Shown one piece after another: positions 45,001 through 54,018 of a stretch of DNA of 64,000 bases. A model generated the notes under the pieces. That model did not search any database. It was not told the DNA's origin and worked only from the letters and a program-made list of their open reading frames with translations. Source of the stretch: Uranotaenia lowii (Eukaryota > Arthropoda > Insecta > Diptera > Culicidae); the NCBI RefSeq assembly GCF_029784155.1, contig NC_073691.1, forward strand, positions 57,646,217-57,710,216, given 5' to 3'. How positions within the stretch are numbered: the first letter of the stretch is position 1; the number at the start of each line of letters is the position of its first letter. A program made the translations under genes and the position numbers.

Positions 45001-48000
45001 AACATGGGAAGGTATCAGGGTGGAGATATGTTTCTATGACTGTTACAATAGACTGAGTCGATTTGGGGTCATTTTTGAATTTCTCAAACCCTGGGGTCTT
45101 AAAAGCTTCGTCTTGGTCCAAAACTCATCCATGATTTTTTGCAGAATTTTTAAGTAACGTTTACATGAGTAAATTTGAACTTTTAGGTTTGTATGGGAAA
45201 ATTGAATATTTTGTACTGAAAAATCAACATCGTTTTTGTTTCTTCTGTGGAGCCGAGCCAGCTGATGGTTTTTGTGCCAATTTATTAAATTCCTAAGGGA
45301 AATTTTCCGCTGAACAACTTTGTCGAAGATCGTAACTTCGTATCTTATAAGACAAAAAAGTTATTAGCAGTTTAATAGGGGTATGTCTTTTCGCATTGAT
45401 AAGCCATAAATTCAATTGACATCGCTGTTGGAGCCTCGCGACATATAGCATGAAAAGTAGTCATGCAGTACCTCGATAGGCACCCTGCAGTGATGTCAAT
45501 TGAATTTATGGTTAATCAATGCGAAAAGACATACCCCTATTAAACTGCTAATAACTTTTTTGCTTTATAAAATACGAAGTTACAATCTTCGACAAAGTTG
45601 TTTAGCGGAAAATTTCCCTTAGGAATTTTATAAATTGGCACAAAAATCATCAGCTGGCTCGGCTCCACAGAAGAAACAAAAACGATGTTGATTTTTCAGT
45701 ACAAAATATTCAATTTTCCCATACAAACCTAAAAGTTCAAATTTACTCATGTAAACGTTACTTAAAAATTCTGCAAAAAATCATGGCTGAGTTTTGGACT
45801 TAGACGAAGCTTTTAAGACCCCAGGGTTTGGGAAATTCAAAAATGACCCCAAATCGACTCAGTCTATTGTTACAAACGCTTTTGCATTGCAGTGTGGGGC
45901 CGGAGGTAGTTCTATATAAATTCTGTTGTATAGCTTGAAAAAATATCAACCAATAAGGACTTCCATTTGAGTTTGATGGCATAAATCGTGAGCTTATCAA
46001 GCAAAAGGAACCATATCTTATAAAAGAGGTTGTTTGCAATCGAATAATTTGAGACCCTCCCTTATTTCTGGGTGAAGTCGGAAAGACGAAACAAGTTCTT
46101 ATTCATATAATATTGGGTATAATTTGTAAACTTATCAGACAATTAGCCTTTCTCGCATTAGAATCGGGAGAGGGTGGGAGGTCCATGTCAATAAATTATA
46201 CATTTTTGCATAAATATAAAATCTTCAACGAAACGGAAACGGAGAAACTCTCTTCTCAATTCTCAGCGAAAATGAGACGAGGATGAGTTGGAAAATTCGA
46301 CTTTTCTACGAGAAATTCAGATGTTTTCTATGAAAAAGGTCTTAAAATATGTGAATTTGTATTGAAAATTTACCAACTTTATTAAATCGTTTGGCAAGGA
46401 ACCCACGAGAACCCACCGACATTTTTTACATGCATTAAGATCATAATCACAACTGTCACTTCTCGAAAAATGAGGTGCGCCAAACTGCTCGCAAGAAAGT
46501 TATTGCAATTTAAAAAATGTATAATTTTAACCTATTTTTTGCGATTTTGACAGAAAAAATCAGCTAAACGAATAAGTTTTCCACTAGAATATTTCATTTG
46601 AGTCTATTTCAATTGAACACTGTGGAAATTTGAGGTATTGTATAGCTAAAAACAAAAATAGGTGAAAAAAACCATTTTTCTGCAAGGTTTCCTTAAATTA
46701 TCATTTTTGCAAGGTAAGTGCACAACATAGAGCTTAACAATGTTCTACAAAGTTGATGTAAAAAATATAATGAACAACTTTGTAGAAGAAACCAGGCCTG
46801 TATCTTGCTTCTGTAAAAAGTTAGATTTTAGCGCCACCTTGCGGAGAAAAATAGAACTAATTCAAATTCATCAATAGATCGCGCAAATATAGTCGAGTAA
46901 CTTTATCGAAGACACCGATGAGCTACAACGAAGCCTCTGGCCTGCAGTCAATTTTGACCGCAAAACTGTGGTTCCTGGCCCACTGTGGGTCGGTAGCTCA
47001 ATTCCATTATCCCAAAGCTAAGTCTTAGTCTTTAGTAGGTTGAACTTGAGTTGTATGTTGTATGTATGTTGCAAATCCACCATGGGTGCACGGATTCACC
47101 GCAGTTTTGCCAAAGTATGTGCTCATTAACATTTTTTAGATATTAAAGTTCGATAAATCTACAATGTCGCGAACATCATACCCGGTACCATGGCTTCGTG
47201 TGAGCTGTTCTGTAGTGAATGTATTACGTGTTTCTGTGAGTATATTTTGGGTGAACGAATCTATCAGGTACACAACCAGTTGAAAACAGATAACATTTTT
47301 AATGTTATTCATTTACTACAGATATTCCGGCATCCGTGTATATACCTGGCTGATTGGCAACTGATTGAACGTTCGTAATTATGCAATTATTAAACAACAA
47401 TTATAACATCTTACCTACCCATCATAACTGGGATTATAACCTACCAAATTGTCTAGAGCTTAACACTCTGACTATCTCAACACCCATTCAATAACCTTCT
47501 TACCACTGGGTGCCTCGCATTTTTGTTTTTTCCATTTCCCATTCCGACTTTAAAAGGCTTTTTTTATTCTTGTCACTCCCGGTGTACAACGCATTCACTT
47601 TCACATACTTTCGAGAGAATATTTAAAGATTCCAATCACGTCCCCGGCGGAACTGATTCCACTATTTAGGAAAATATTACCCTAAGATTGAAAACACCAA
47701 CATTTTATCGAACCATAGATTTTTTTTTGGAAAAACTGTCGCAAATTTTATCTCCATCTCGTTTAGTAGGTTGAACTTGAGTTGGGATTTTATTCGAATA
47801 TTTTCCCGTCTCATGTCCAATCATTATTCCTTAGACGCGATACTCTATCGTGTAAATCTTGCTGGCAGTAACTTTTGTAGTTGTGGACAAGGTTACCATA
47901 CTATTGAGCATATTGTTTGGTCATGTGAGACCCACCTTGTCGCCAGATCGAATCTTATTGACTAACTTAGGGTCCGAGAGAAACCATTTGACGTTCCAGT

Positions 48001-51000
48001 GAGAGATGTGCTGGCTGTGATAAACTTGGACTACATGTTTTTTTATAATGATAATAATAATAACACTAGTTTACAGCATTTTTGAACAAAATAAACTGAA
48101 GATCATTTCTAATGTGAAATCGGGCGCTGAATTCGAAAATGAAATTTCAAAAAAATCTCAGTAGAACAGATTTTGAGTTATGCTCGAAATATGAAATTTT
48201 GGAAACATAAAATAAGTACTTGGAGTTAGATTCAAATATCTCGGACTGCGTAACACTTATTTGAAATCTCTTTTTTTGCATATTGAAGGTGAATAAACTT
48301 GCTGTCACCTGAACTCCATTTCTACGTATGATAAGAGTATTGTTGATATTAGTAATTTTATGATAGAAAAAATTGAAAAAAAACGTATTTTTTAGAGAAA
48401 ATTTTGTTTCAGCAAAAGTTTAAGACTTGATGTTAGTCTTAAGCAATCAATTGTTAAAAATCAAAGCGAGTTTTGCTCCTTCAAACCTACTGGTACGAGC
48501 CGTCTCAAATAAATATTAAAAAAAAATAAAATCTTTGAAAATTATAAAAACATAGTTAAAGTTTCAGATCTTGTAAAACAAATTTTGAGATCAACTTTGA
48601 GAAAATAATTTTAAATCATAGATGTAGGCAGTATACAAAATATAAACTAAATTTCAATAGTTTTTACTAATTTCATTTATTTTTGGAAGGTAAATATATA
48701 GAAAATATATGAAATTGTCACATCTACGAAGCAAGAGGTATCGGGAGTGTAATTCGATCGAAATCTCGTGTAGAAGTGAAAGATTGCCATGCAGCTCAAG
48801 CGCGACAACTGCAGACTATTTATCGAATAACGCCAGTTGAACACATAGGTTGAACCGCATTCCTCACTGGTTAATATCTAAATTTGTCAACTTAATCGTC
48901 CACATTGTAGTTCATGAACCACGCAGATCGATGTCAGTTCCGGTTGAGTGTTTTTAAAAGATCCAAAAAAAACGGCAAGTCCTGGTCATTGAGACCTCGT
49001 TTTTATTTATGCGCAATTATTGCATCATCTACATGGAGCAACAATATCGTTAGTCCATTGTCAGTTTAGTAGATTACCATACCTGGGTAACGAGGTACTC
49101 AATTTTTAGGGCAGATGACATTCTAATTGGAGGTATATCTGAGTCAGTGTTAGATAACTTCTTGCCCAGAAAATTTTTCAGCATCGAAAAAAAAAACAGA
49201 GCTAGACCTTGAAAAGTTCGAGTACAAAAGAGCTACAACAACACCCTGAACCCAAAAGCTCAAAAGCCAAAATTCGATAACTACCAACTCACCTGACTGA
49301 AGATGGTTCCATTGGGGCACAGGAACGACGCCTTGCCACCGTTCAAGTCACAGTAGTGCCACACCTGACAGTTGGTTTCCGGGTCCCCGAAGAAGCCCTT
49401 GTAGCGCTGTTCCTTGCAGCTGAAGCTGGTTTCCGGTATCTCGGCCAGGTTCGGGTAGTCGATGCCGGGCCGACCCGAGTTCGGTCCCGGTGGAGTCGAT
49501 CCAACGGCACTCACCGTCGTTGGCTTCGGTGGTAGGCTGTAGCGATGATCGTCTTCTTCGACTTCGTCAACGACGTGGGTTGGTGGAGAAGGCTTTTGAA
49601 GGGGTTTCGGTTGGTAGTGTTCTTCCTCTTGGTGGTCCTCCGGGTAGGCTTGGGAGGGTTGGTTGTGCGCTTGGTGGGAAGCTTTCAGGTTGTTGAGGAT
49701 TTTTACCAGGGTGCGGATCGAGTTATCGATGTTATCCGGAGTCAGGGTTTTCGGGAGGTGGTTGCTGTCTTGGAGTTTCTTGAGTAGATCGGCTAGGGAG
49801 GTTGAGCCGGAGGAGCTGGCCGTGTCGACGATTTGAGTTGGAGTTGGAGGAGGTCGGTAGACGGGACGGGACTGGACCACGTACCGGTGGGTCTCGGGTT
49901 CTTCGTGATGTTGTGAGGGTTGTGGAGAAGGTGGTGCAGCAGCGGCAGCTGGGATTAGTTTAGTGGTTTTAGTAGGTTTTGGAGTGGGTATGTAGTTTGG
50001 TTGGATGGCGTAGTAGTTCTGTTTGACGTGTGTTTTGTATTCGGAGTAGTGGTCGAAGTAGTTTGGGTTTGGTGATCGAATATCGGATGGGTTGACATTT
50101 TCGGTGAGGTGTTGACGGAGAGGGGGTGCTTTCGTTGAGACCCGAGTGTGTTTGTGCGATTTCGGGCGATGTGAGTACTTAGGACGTGCCGTCGTAGGAA
50201 CTGGATGTGATTGGGCATTACCGTGGCTTTCTTTTAGCAGTGGATTGGGCCGGGGAGTTGAGTAATCGACGTAGACTGGAACCGGTCTTGGGGTGGAGTA
50301 TTCGACTGCTACCGGAATCGGGACGGGGATTGGTTTGGGGGCTATCTTGTAGACTTCCAGCTCGTCTTGGTACGAGGGTTTTTGCATCGGTGCTAGTTTG
50401 TGTTTGTACGTTTCCGGTTCATCAGGGTAGGAGGCCTTGATGATGGCAATCGGTTTGGCGATTGGTCGGTAATCGTCCGATTCCTCCAAGTAGCTGGGCT
50501 TTGGAATGGGAATCGGCTTGGAGATGGATTTGTAGAGGTCGTCTTCACTGACGTAGTTGATCTTCTCCTTGTAGCTGGTAACTGCTGTAGGTCTAGCAGG
50601 TTTCTCCTGGTAGTACAGCTGGTTGGGTTCGGGCGATGGCTTGACTAGTACGTAGGTGGTGTGTTGTTTGGGTCGGTTGTAGCCAGAAGCTGGAGCAGGT
50701 TTGGGAATCGGGTACGGTTCCGATTCTTCAGCGCTTTCCGCATCCACGGATCCCTGATGATCTCCACCTGCGATGGCAGACGAACTTGGACCATAGGCAA
50801 TCGGGGTGAACTGCCCGGGAAGCTTATTCGAAGGCAGGAAAGGGTTGATCTGGTACTTCTTGTACACGGAAATCGGTTGATACTGCAAGAAGACAAATGT
50901 AGTTATTATAGACCCTAAATACCCCTACATTACCTTAATTGGACTACGAGTAGTGTGTACATTTGGGGATGGTGTCGCCGCGGAGTCTCCACTGTTGGTG

Positions 51001-52933
51001 CTGATCCCGTTCGGTTGTATCGAAGGTTGAGGCTTGGGAATTTCGATCGCGTACAACTTTCCTGACGACGACGATGTCTTGGCTCGATACAGAATTGCTC
51101 CTCCATTGTTAGACGTAATTGTCGGTTGCAAAGGGGAAGGTGCCAATTGATGGCGCTGCCCGTAGTCGTACTTGATCGGGGAGTTATTGATCAGAATGGT
51201 CTTGACTCCCGATCCTTGGCTGGAGCTGCCCGACCCTGAAGAAGGGCTGTATCGTTGAGACCCTCCTTGGGGTTGATAGGATTGGTACATTAGCGGTGGT
51301 TCTCCTCCATGACCCGATCCAAGCTGTTGCGGTTGACGTTGGTACTGGTGAAGCGATAGGATTTGCTGTTTGTTGCTATGATGATAGATCGGTTGCTCCT
51401 GGGGTCGCTGCTGGGAACGCTAAAATTCATCATGTTAATCAATTTCGAAAAAAAATTAAAACAAATCTAAACAAGGTCAATCCAATGACCTCGATTGACA
51501 CTGTTTAGTATGACAATCGAATAGCAATTCAACTTGATGTTAATTAGACATCTTCGGGGGTGAGTGTAAATTACAACTTGAGTGCCATCATTCAGTTAGT
51601 ACCGATTTCCATCCGATTGATGGTAATTGAGAAGCACTCTAAGCGGAGCTAAGAGAGAGATAAAGAGAGCATGGAGTGGCACACATCTTCAAATGTCCGA
51701 GGCAGCAGAGTCAGGTGACTGATGATGATGATGATGAGGGATGCCAAAGTTCAACCTCATACTTAAAAGGTTGCCATTCCGTTTAAAGGGTTGCTGATGA
51801 TTCGGGATCGGAAAACTAAAATCCAGCGTTCACTTTCAACTGTCAGAACGGATCGTAAGTTATTCATGCAAACAATGCAGACAGATGCATGATTTGTATT
51901 GTGGGTTTGACTTTGAGTATTGTTGTTTACTGTGAGGAAATATAATTTGAGAAATTGAAGATGACACTTAATTTTGAATTGAAATTTGAAGCAGACGTAA
52001 TATGCCCAATAACATTTTGGAAGCACTTGATGACTGATAACGTTTCGATCTATGAATTGCTGCTTTCTCCTTTAGTTTAATCTGAATTTTTCTAATAAGT
52101 GAAAAATCAATTTTGTTTGACTTCAGTCGGTCACCGAATGACCAAAATGACCGCTTCCAAATGTTACCGGTAAAATCGAATTTCCATTCCTAATGAGCCG
52201 TTGTTTGGTATACAACAATCAGGATCTGCAATTCTCTTCCTCTGTCTCTGCGTATCTCTCGCTCGGCTCATCAAAGCATTATCCCATCAAGTGTCAAAAC
52301 TGTGCAAATCCTATCGAAACGAAACACGTGAGGGGTTCCGAAAATATTTAGATCACCAGCATCATCGTCGGAATGCTCCGGTGAAAATATCTCAACAACA
52401 ACCCCTCCCCGGAATGACAGATTCTCTCCGTGTCGTACTCGTAGATATACTTACAATAGGCATATAATTATAGGCCTGATTGATTGGCAGGTTGAAGTCG
52501 CCCTGTCCACTTCCTGCAGTTCCGGTGGCCGCCGAGGCCGTCGAAGGGATGTAGAATGTCATGTACGGGATCAGCCGCCGATATCGGTCCACCGGCGAGG
52601 TTTGGTTGGCCAACTGTTGTGGAATCAGATTGTCGGATCGGGAAGCGGCTCTCGGTGGAGGACCGGATCCTTTTAGAGGTTTACCACCACCCCCACCAGC
52701 ACCCGGAGGAAGTCGAGCTGCTCCGCGGATGGCCGCCGGTGGACCGCCACCGGAAGCGTAACGACGCACCGTGGCCAGATTGGTGTTTCCTGGTCCACCA
52801 TCTCGTAGCCCTGCCGCCGAAGGATGGTGTCGGTGTTGTGGGTTTTGCTGTTGCTGTTGCCTTAGGTGGCTGCTTTCCGGGGAGACTGATATCGAACTGA
52901 CCAAATGGCTGCTGGATAGAAGTGTGAAGACAA
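38334..52933 (-). CDS. CPAP1-like secreted cuticular protein with one chitin-binding type-2 domain
   Basis: Five coding exons: 52933-52455, 51419-50934, 50882-49293, 39235-39093 and 39033-38334, all with canonical splice sites and agreeing phases, give 1131 residues to the stop. The signal-peptide exon is missing; exon 1 here opens in phase 1 with VFTLLSSSHLVSS, which looks like the tail of a signal peptide. One CBM14 domain has six Cys (about 810, 826, 832, 843, 856, 864) with NGTIFSQ|VALTCDWWFNVKC, a hallmark of arthropod CPAP1 proteins, which bind chitin in cuticle. Around it are long disordered regions: Gly/Gln-rich at first, then Pro/Tyr repeats, then a Thr/Ser/Pro tail of about 260 residues. 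The intron between exons 3 and 4 is 10,057 bp. I could not assign an individual CPAP1 group. Confidence 0.88.
39093..39235 (-). CDS. CPAP1-like gene, fourth visible exon (3' part of the chitin-binding domain)
   Basis: 143 nt, too short to be found as a long ORF: acceptor TTTTCGAAG|GTT, donor GATAA|GTAGGT. It encodes VALTCDWWFNVKCS, holding Cys 5 and 6 of the CBM14 domain, then STTAQLYVLNERLYKYILP. It was found by matching the expected continuation after NGTIFSQ. Confidence 0.92.
39236..40886. other. Long intron of the CPAP1-like gene, distal part
   Basis: Mixed-composition, mostly unique-looking DNA. 40240-40400 has three degenerate copies of GAGGTCxGGxxTTGAxTCxTxAA, suggesting an old tandem duplication. 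No exon recognised. Confidence 0.45.
40887..42560. mobile_element. Decayed hAT-like element in the long intron
   Basis: It begins CAGGGATGAGCAACGCG followed by GGTCCGCGGGGCGCATGCGG and, on the right, GTGCGGCCCGCCGAAAAAC near 42512. CAGGGxTGxxCAAC with GCGGCCCGC blocks is a common hAT terminus. The right end has decayed and a CCGGG-rich fragment (41226-41545) is inserted. No transposase ORF. Confidence 0.5.
42932..44714. mobile_element. Non-autonomous element, CAGGGTGGCCAGC termini
   Basis: The left end CAGGGAGGCCAGCAAACCGG and right end GCTGGCCACCCTG are inverted, with TGATAA outside both (42926-42931 and 44715-44720). It contains CCGGGAATAACCGGG-type motifs and AT-rich filler. Relatives are at 53154-56274 and in fragments at 37120-37520 and 41226-41545. 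Confidence 0.6.
44088..44150 (+). other. tRNA-like fragment (possible SINE head)
   Basis: TTTAGCTGAGTAAGC (A-box-like) is followed by GCGAGTTCGATCCCAAGAG (B-box-like) about 40 nt later. No full cloverleaf was seen, so it is probably a tRNA-derived SINE head. Confidence 0.35.
45042..45872. repeat. Inverted repeat, about 380-bp arms with 68-bp loop
   Basis: 45042-45423 is the reverse complement of 45492-45872 with a few percent differences; for example CGATTTGGGGTCATTTTTGA on the left pairs with TCAAAAATGACCCCAAATCG on the right. The loop holds CTCGCGACATATAGC. No ORF; a fold-back element or hairpin-forming repeat in the long intron. Confidence 0.8.
47054..47761. mobile_element. 708-bp insert in the LINE fragment, flanked by 23-bp direct repeats
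   Basis: TTTAGTAGGTTGAACTTGAG and three more bases occur at 47031-47053 and 47762-47784, each continuing into LINE sequence on the outer side, so the insert arrived with a long target duplication. There is no poly(A) tail and no terminal inverted repeat. The insert has a small spliced-gene-like unit. Confidence 0.6.
47190..47378 (+). CDS. Small Cys-rich ORF with possible intron, unknown
   Basis: ATG (after GGTACC) opens MASCELFCSECITCFCEY..., with five Cys in the first 16 residues. A possible 54-nt intron (CAG|GTACAC ... TTACTACAG|ATA, 47269-47322) would join it to a short second exon ending at TAA 47376-47378; the intron is in frame and stopless. No family is recognised. It may be chance, since it lies in a repeat-derived insert. 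Confidence 0.25.
   Translation: MASCELFCSECITCFCEYILGERIYQVHNQLKTDNIFNVIHLLQIFRHPCIYLADWQLIERS
48536..49292. other. Long intron of the CPAP1-like gene, proximal part
   Basis: AT-rich; no exon or repeat family recognised. Confidence 0.4.
49293..50882 (-). CDS. CPAP1-like gene, third visible exon (Pro/Tyr-rich plus 5' part of the chitin-binding domain)
   Basis: 530 codons. Three or four degenerate repeats of the kind KPSYxDExExYK with KPIPIPKP spacers, STPRPVPVYVDYSTPRP, then a helix-forming part (LADLLKKLQDSNHLP) and the first four Cys of the CBM14 domain. It ends TTC AGT CAG|GTGAGT at the long intron. Codon use is GC-richer than the flanks, as in a real exon. Confidence 0.92.
50934..51419 (-). 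CDS. CPAP1-like gene, second visible exon
   Basis: 162 codons, phase 0 at both ends (AATTTTAG|CGT and ATTAAG|GTAATG). Gln-rich at first (RSQQRPQEQP), then Gly/Ser/Tyr-rich. The following intron is only 51 nt. Confidence 0.85.
51420..52454 (-). other. Intron of the CPAP1-like gene (1035 bp)
   Basis: It contains a short (GAT)n run near 51722-51737 and no recognised element or exon. Confidence 0.6.
52455..52933 (-). CDS. CPAP1-like gene, first visible exon
   Basis: Acceptor TTTATTTCAG|TTGTC at the 5' side and donor CCTATT|GTAAGT at the 3' side; 2 nt plus 159 codons. It encodes the end of the probable signal peptide, a Gln/His run and a Gly/Pro/Arg-rich stretch ending YNYMPI. Confidence 0.85.
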
Positions 52934-53429
52934 CTGAAATAAAGAAAAAATTGAAATTATTAGTAAGTTTTTATGAATATTTTTTTTTGTATTAAAAAAA
53001 ATAGTCTCTATTAGATTCTGGACAATCTGGAATAACTAAGTAGTAAACTTCGATTGACATCGAAAAAACGACTTTTATAAGGCAAAAAATTTGAACAAAC
53101 AATAACAGTGAAAAATGTGACTGAAAAACTACTTTTTTCGCATAAATATGTTCAGGGTGGCCACACAACCGGAAAACCGGGAATAAACCAGGATTCGGTG
53201 ATTCCACCGGAAATTCAGAACCAAATCCGGAAAAATATAAATAATAACCAATTCTTAGTTGATTCCAAGATTCGGTACTCAACCCAAAATTCAAAATTCA
53301 GATTTAGAAATTGAATTTCTTAGTCAGAGTTCAGAAGTTGGGTGGCCTGCGAATTGGGAAAACCGGGAAAAATCTGGAATCTCGAATCCATATCGGGAAA
53401 ATTCTTTATTAATCTTTTTTTTTTTCATA

Positions 53430-54018
53430 GAGAGGGTGACAAAAAAGTCCGGTCACACAGGAAAATCTCCATATTTCAAAGAATAAGAAGAAAATCTGAT
53501 TCTGACTTTTATGGCTTTATTCAGTAACTCATAAAGATTCTTCACAGCTGATATCTCGGGATTACACCACCTTTCTCTGATCGAACCAGCTTCAGACGTC
53601 TCGGAAAGTCGTCGCAAGCGGCGCGCACTTGCTCCTTAGGCATCTCGTCCAAGATCTTTTTCAGTCTTGGAGTTCTCACAGACCTTGGTCGTCCAGAGCG
53701 TGCCTCGTCCTCGGTGTCTCCGGTCTCTAGGCACCGATTTATGGTCCGGTACACGAATTTCCGGTTGATTCCGAGCGGTTTTAGCCGTTTGAATATGTTT
53801 CCGGGTTTGTACCCTCTCACATATTTAGCGATAACAGCTGCTCTTAACTCTGCCAAGGCTCACAACTCAATGTAAACAAACTGCACAGAAACGAAACTCT
53901 GCTTCTTTGGGCAGCAAAGATAGCCCTTTCATTTGAAATATAGATGGCATCAGAGAGATGCAACGTGTAGGTTATAGGCGACCCCAAAAAAGTGTGACCG
54001 GACTTTTTTGTCACCCTG
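53430..54018 (-). mobile_element. Internally deleted mariner-like element (589 bp)
   Basis: The ends share AGGGTGACAAAAAAGTCCGG in inverted orientation, with TA outside both (53428-53429 and 54019-54020). Full-length mariners are about 1.3 kb, so more than half of the interior is missing. One ORF remains, on the minus strand. Confidence 0.88.
53542..53856 (-). CDS. Truncated mariner-like transposase: DNA-binding N-terminus joined to C-terminal tail
   Basis: 104 residues, start codon to stop without a break. Residues 1 to about 70 are the paired-type helix-turn-helix region that binds the element's inverted repeats (AELRAAVIAKYVRGYKPGNI, then NRKFVYRTINRCLETG, then the basic linker ARSGRPRSVRTPR). 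From about 73 on (EQVRAACDDFPRRLKLV, ending RYQL) it matches the usual C-terminal end of such transposases. The catalytic DD(E/D) core is absent. The product could bind inverted repeats without cutting, which is inference. The frame across the deletion joint is kept. Confidence 0.75.
   Translation of the reverse strand: MAELRAAVIAKYVRGYKPGNIFKRLKPLGINRKFVYRTINRCLETGDTEDEARSGRPRSVRTPRLKKILDEMPKEQVRAACDDFPRRLKLVRSEKGGVIPRYQL

Larger units (their letters stand above)
46980..48535 (+). pseudogene. 5'-truncated LINE related to the element at 19747, split by an insert
   Basis: 46985-47053 and 47762-48035 match the ORF2 C-terminus of the full LINE: LSWDFIRIFSRLMSNHYS and CGQGYHTIEHIVWSC can be read, followed by an early stop (TAA after LID). 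The 3' UTR end GAGCCGTCTCAAATAAA with an A-rich tail lies at 48475-48535. It is interrupted by 47054-47761 and by AT-rich material around 48040-48470. Confidence 0.85.

Noticed and set aside
49490..50918. Several plus-strand frames over the CPAP1-like exon 3
   Set aside because: Shadow frames of a long Pro-rich exon on the minus strand.
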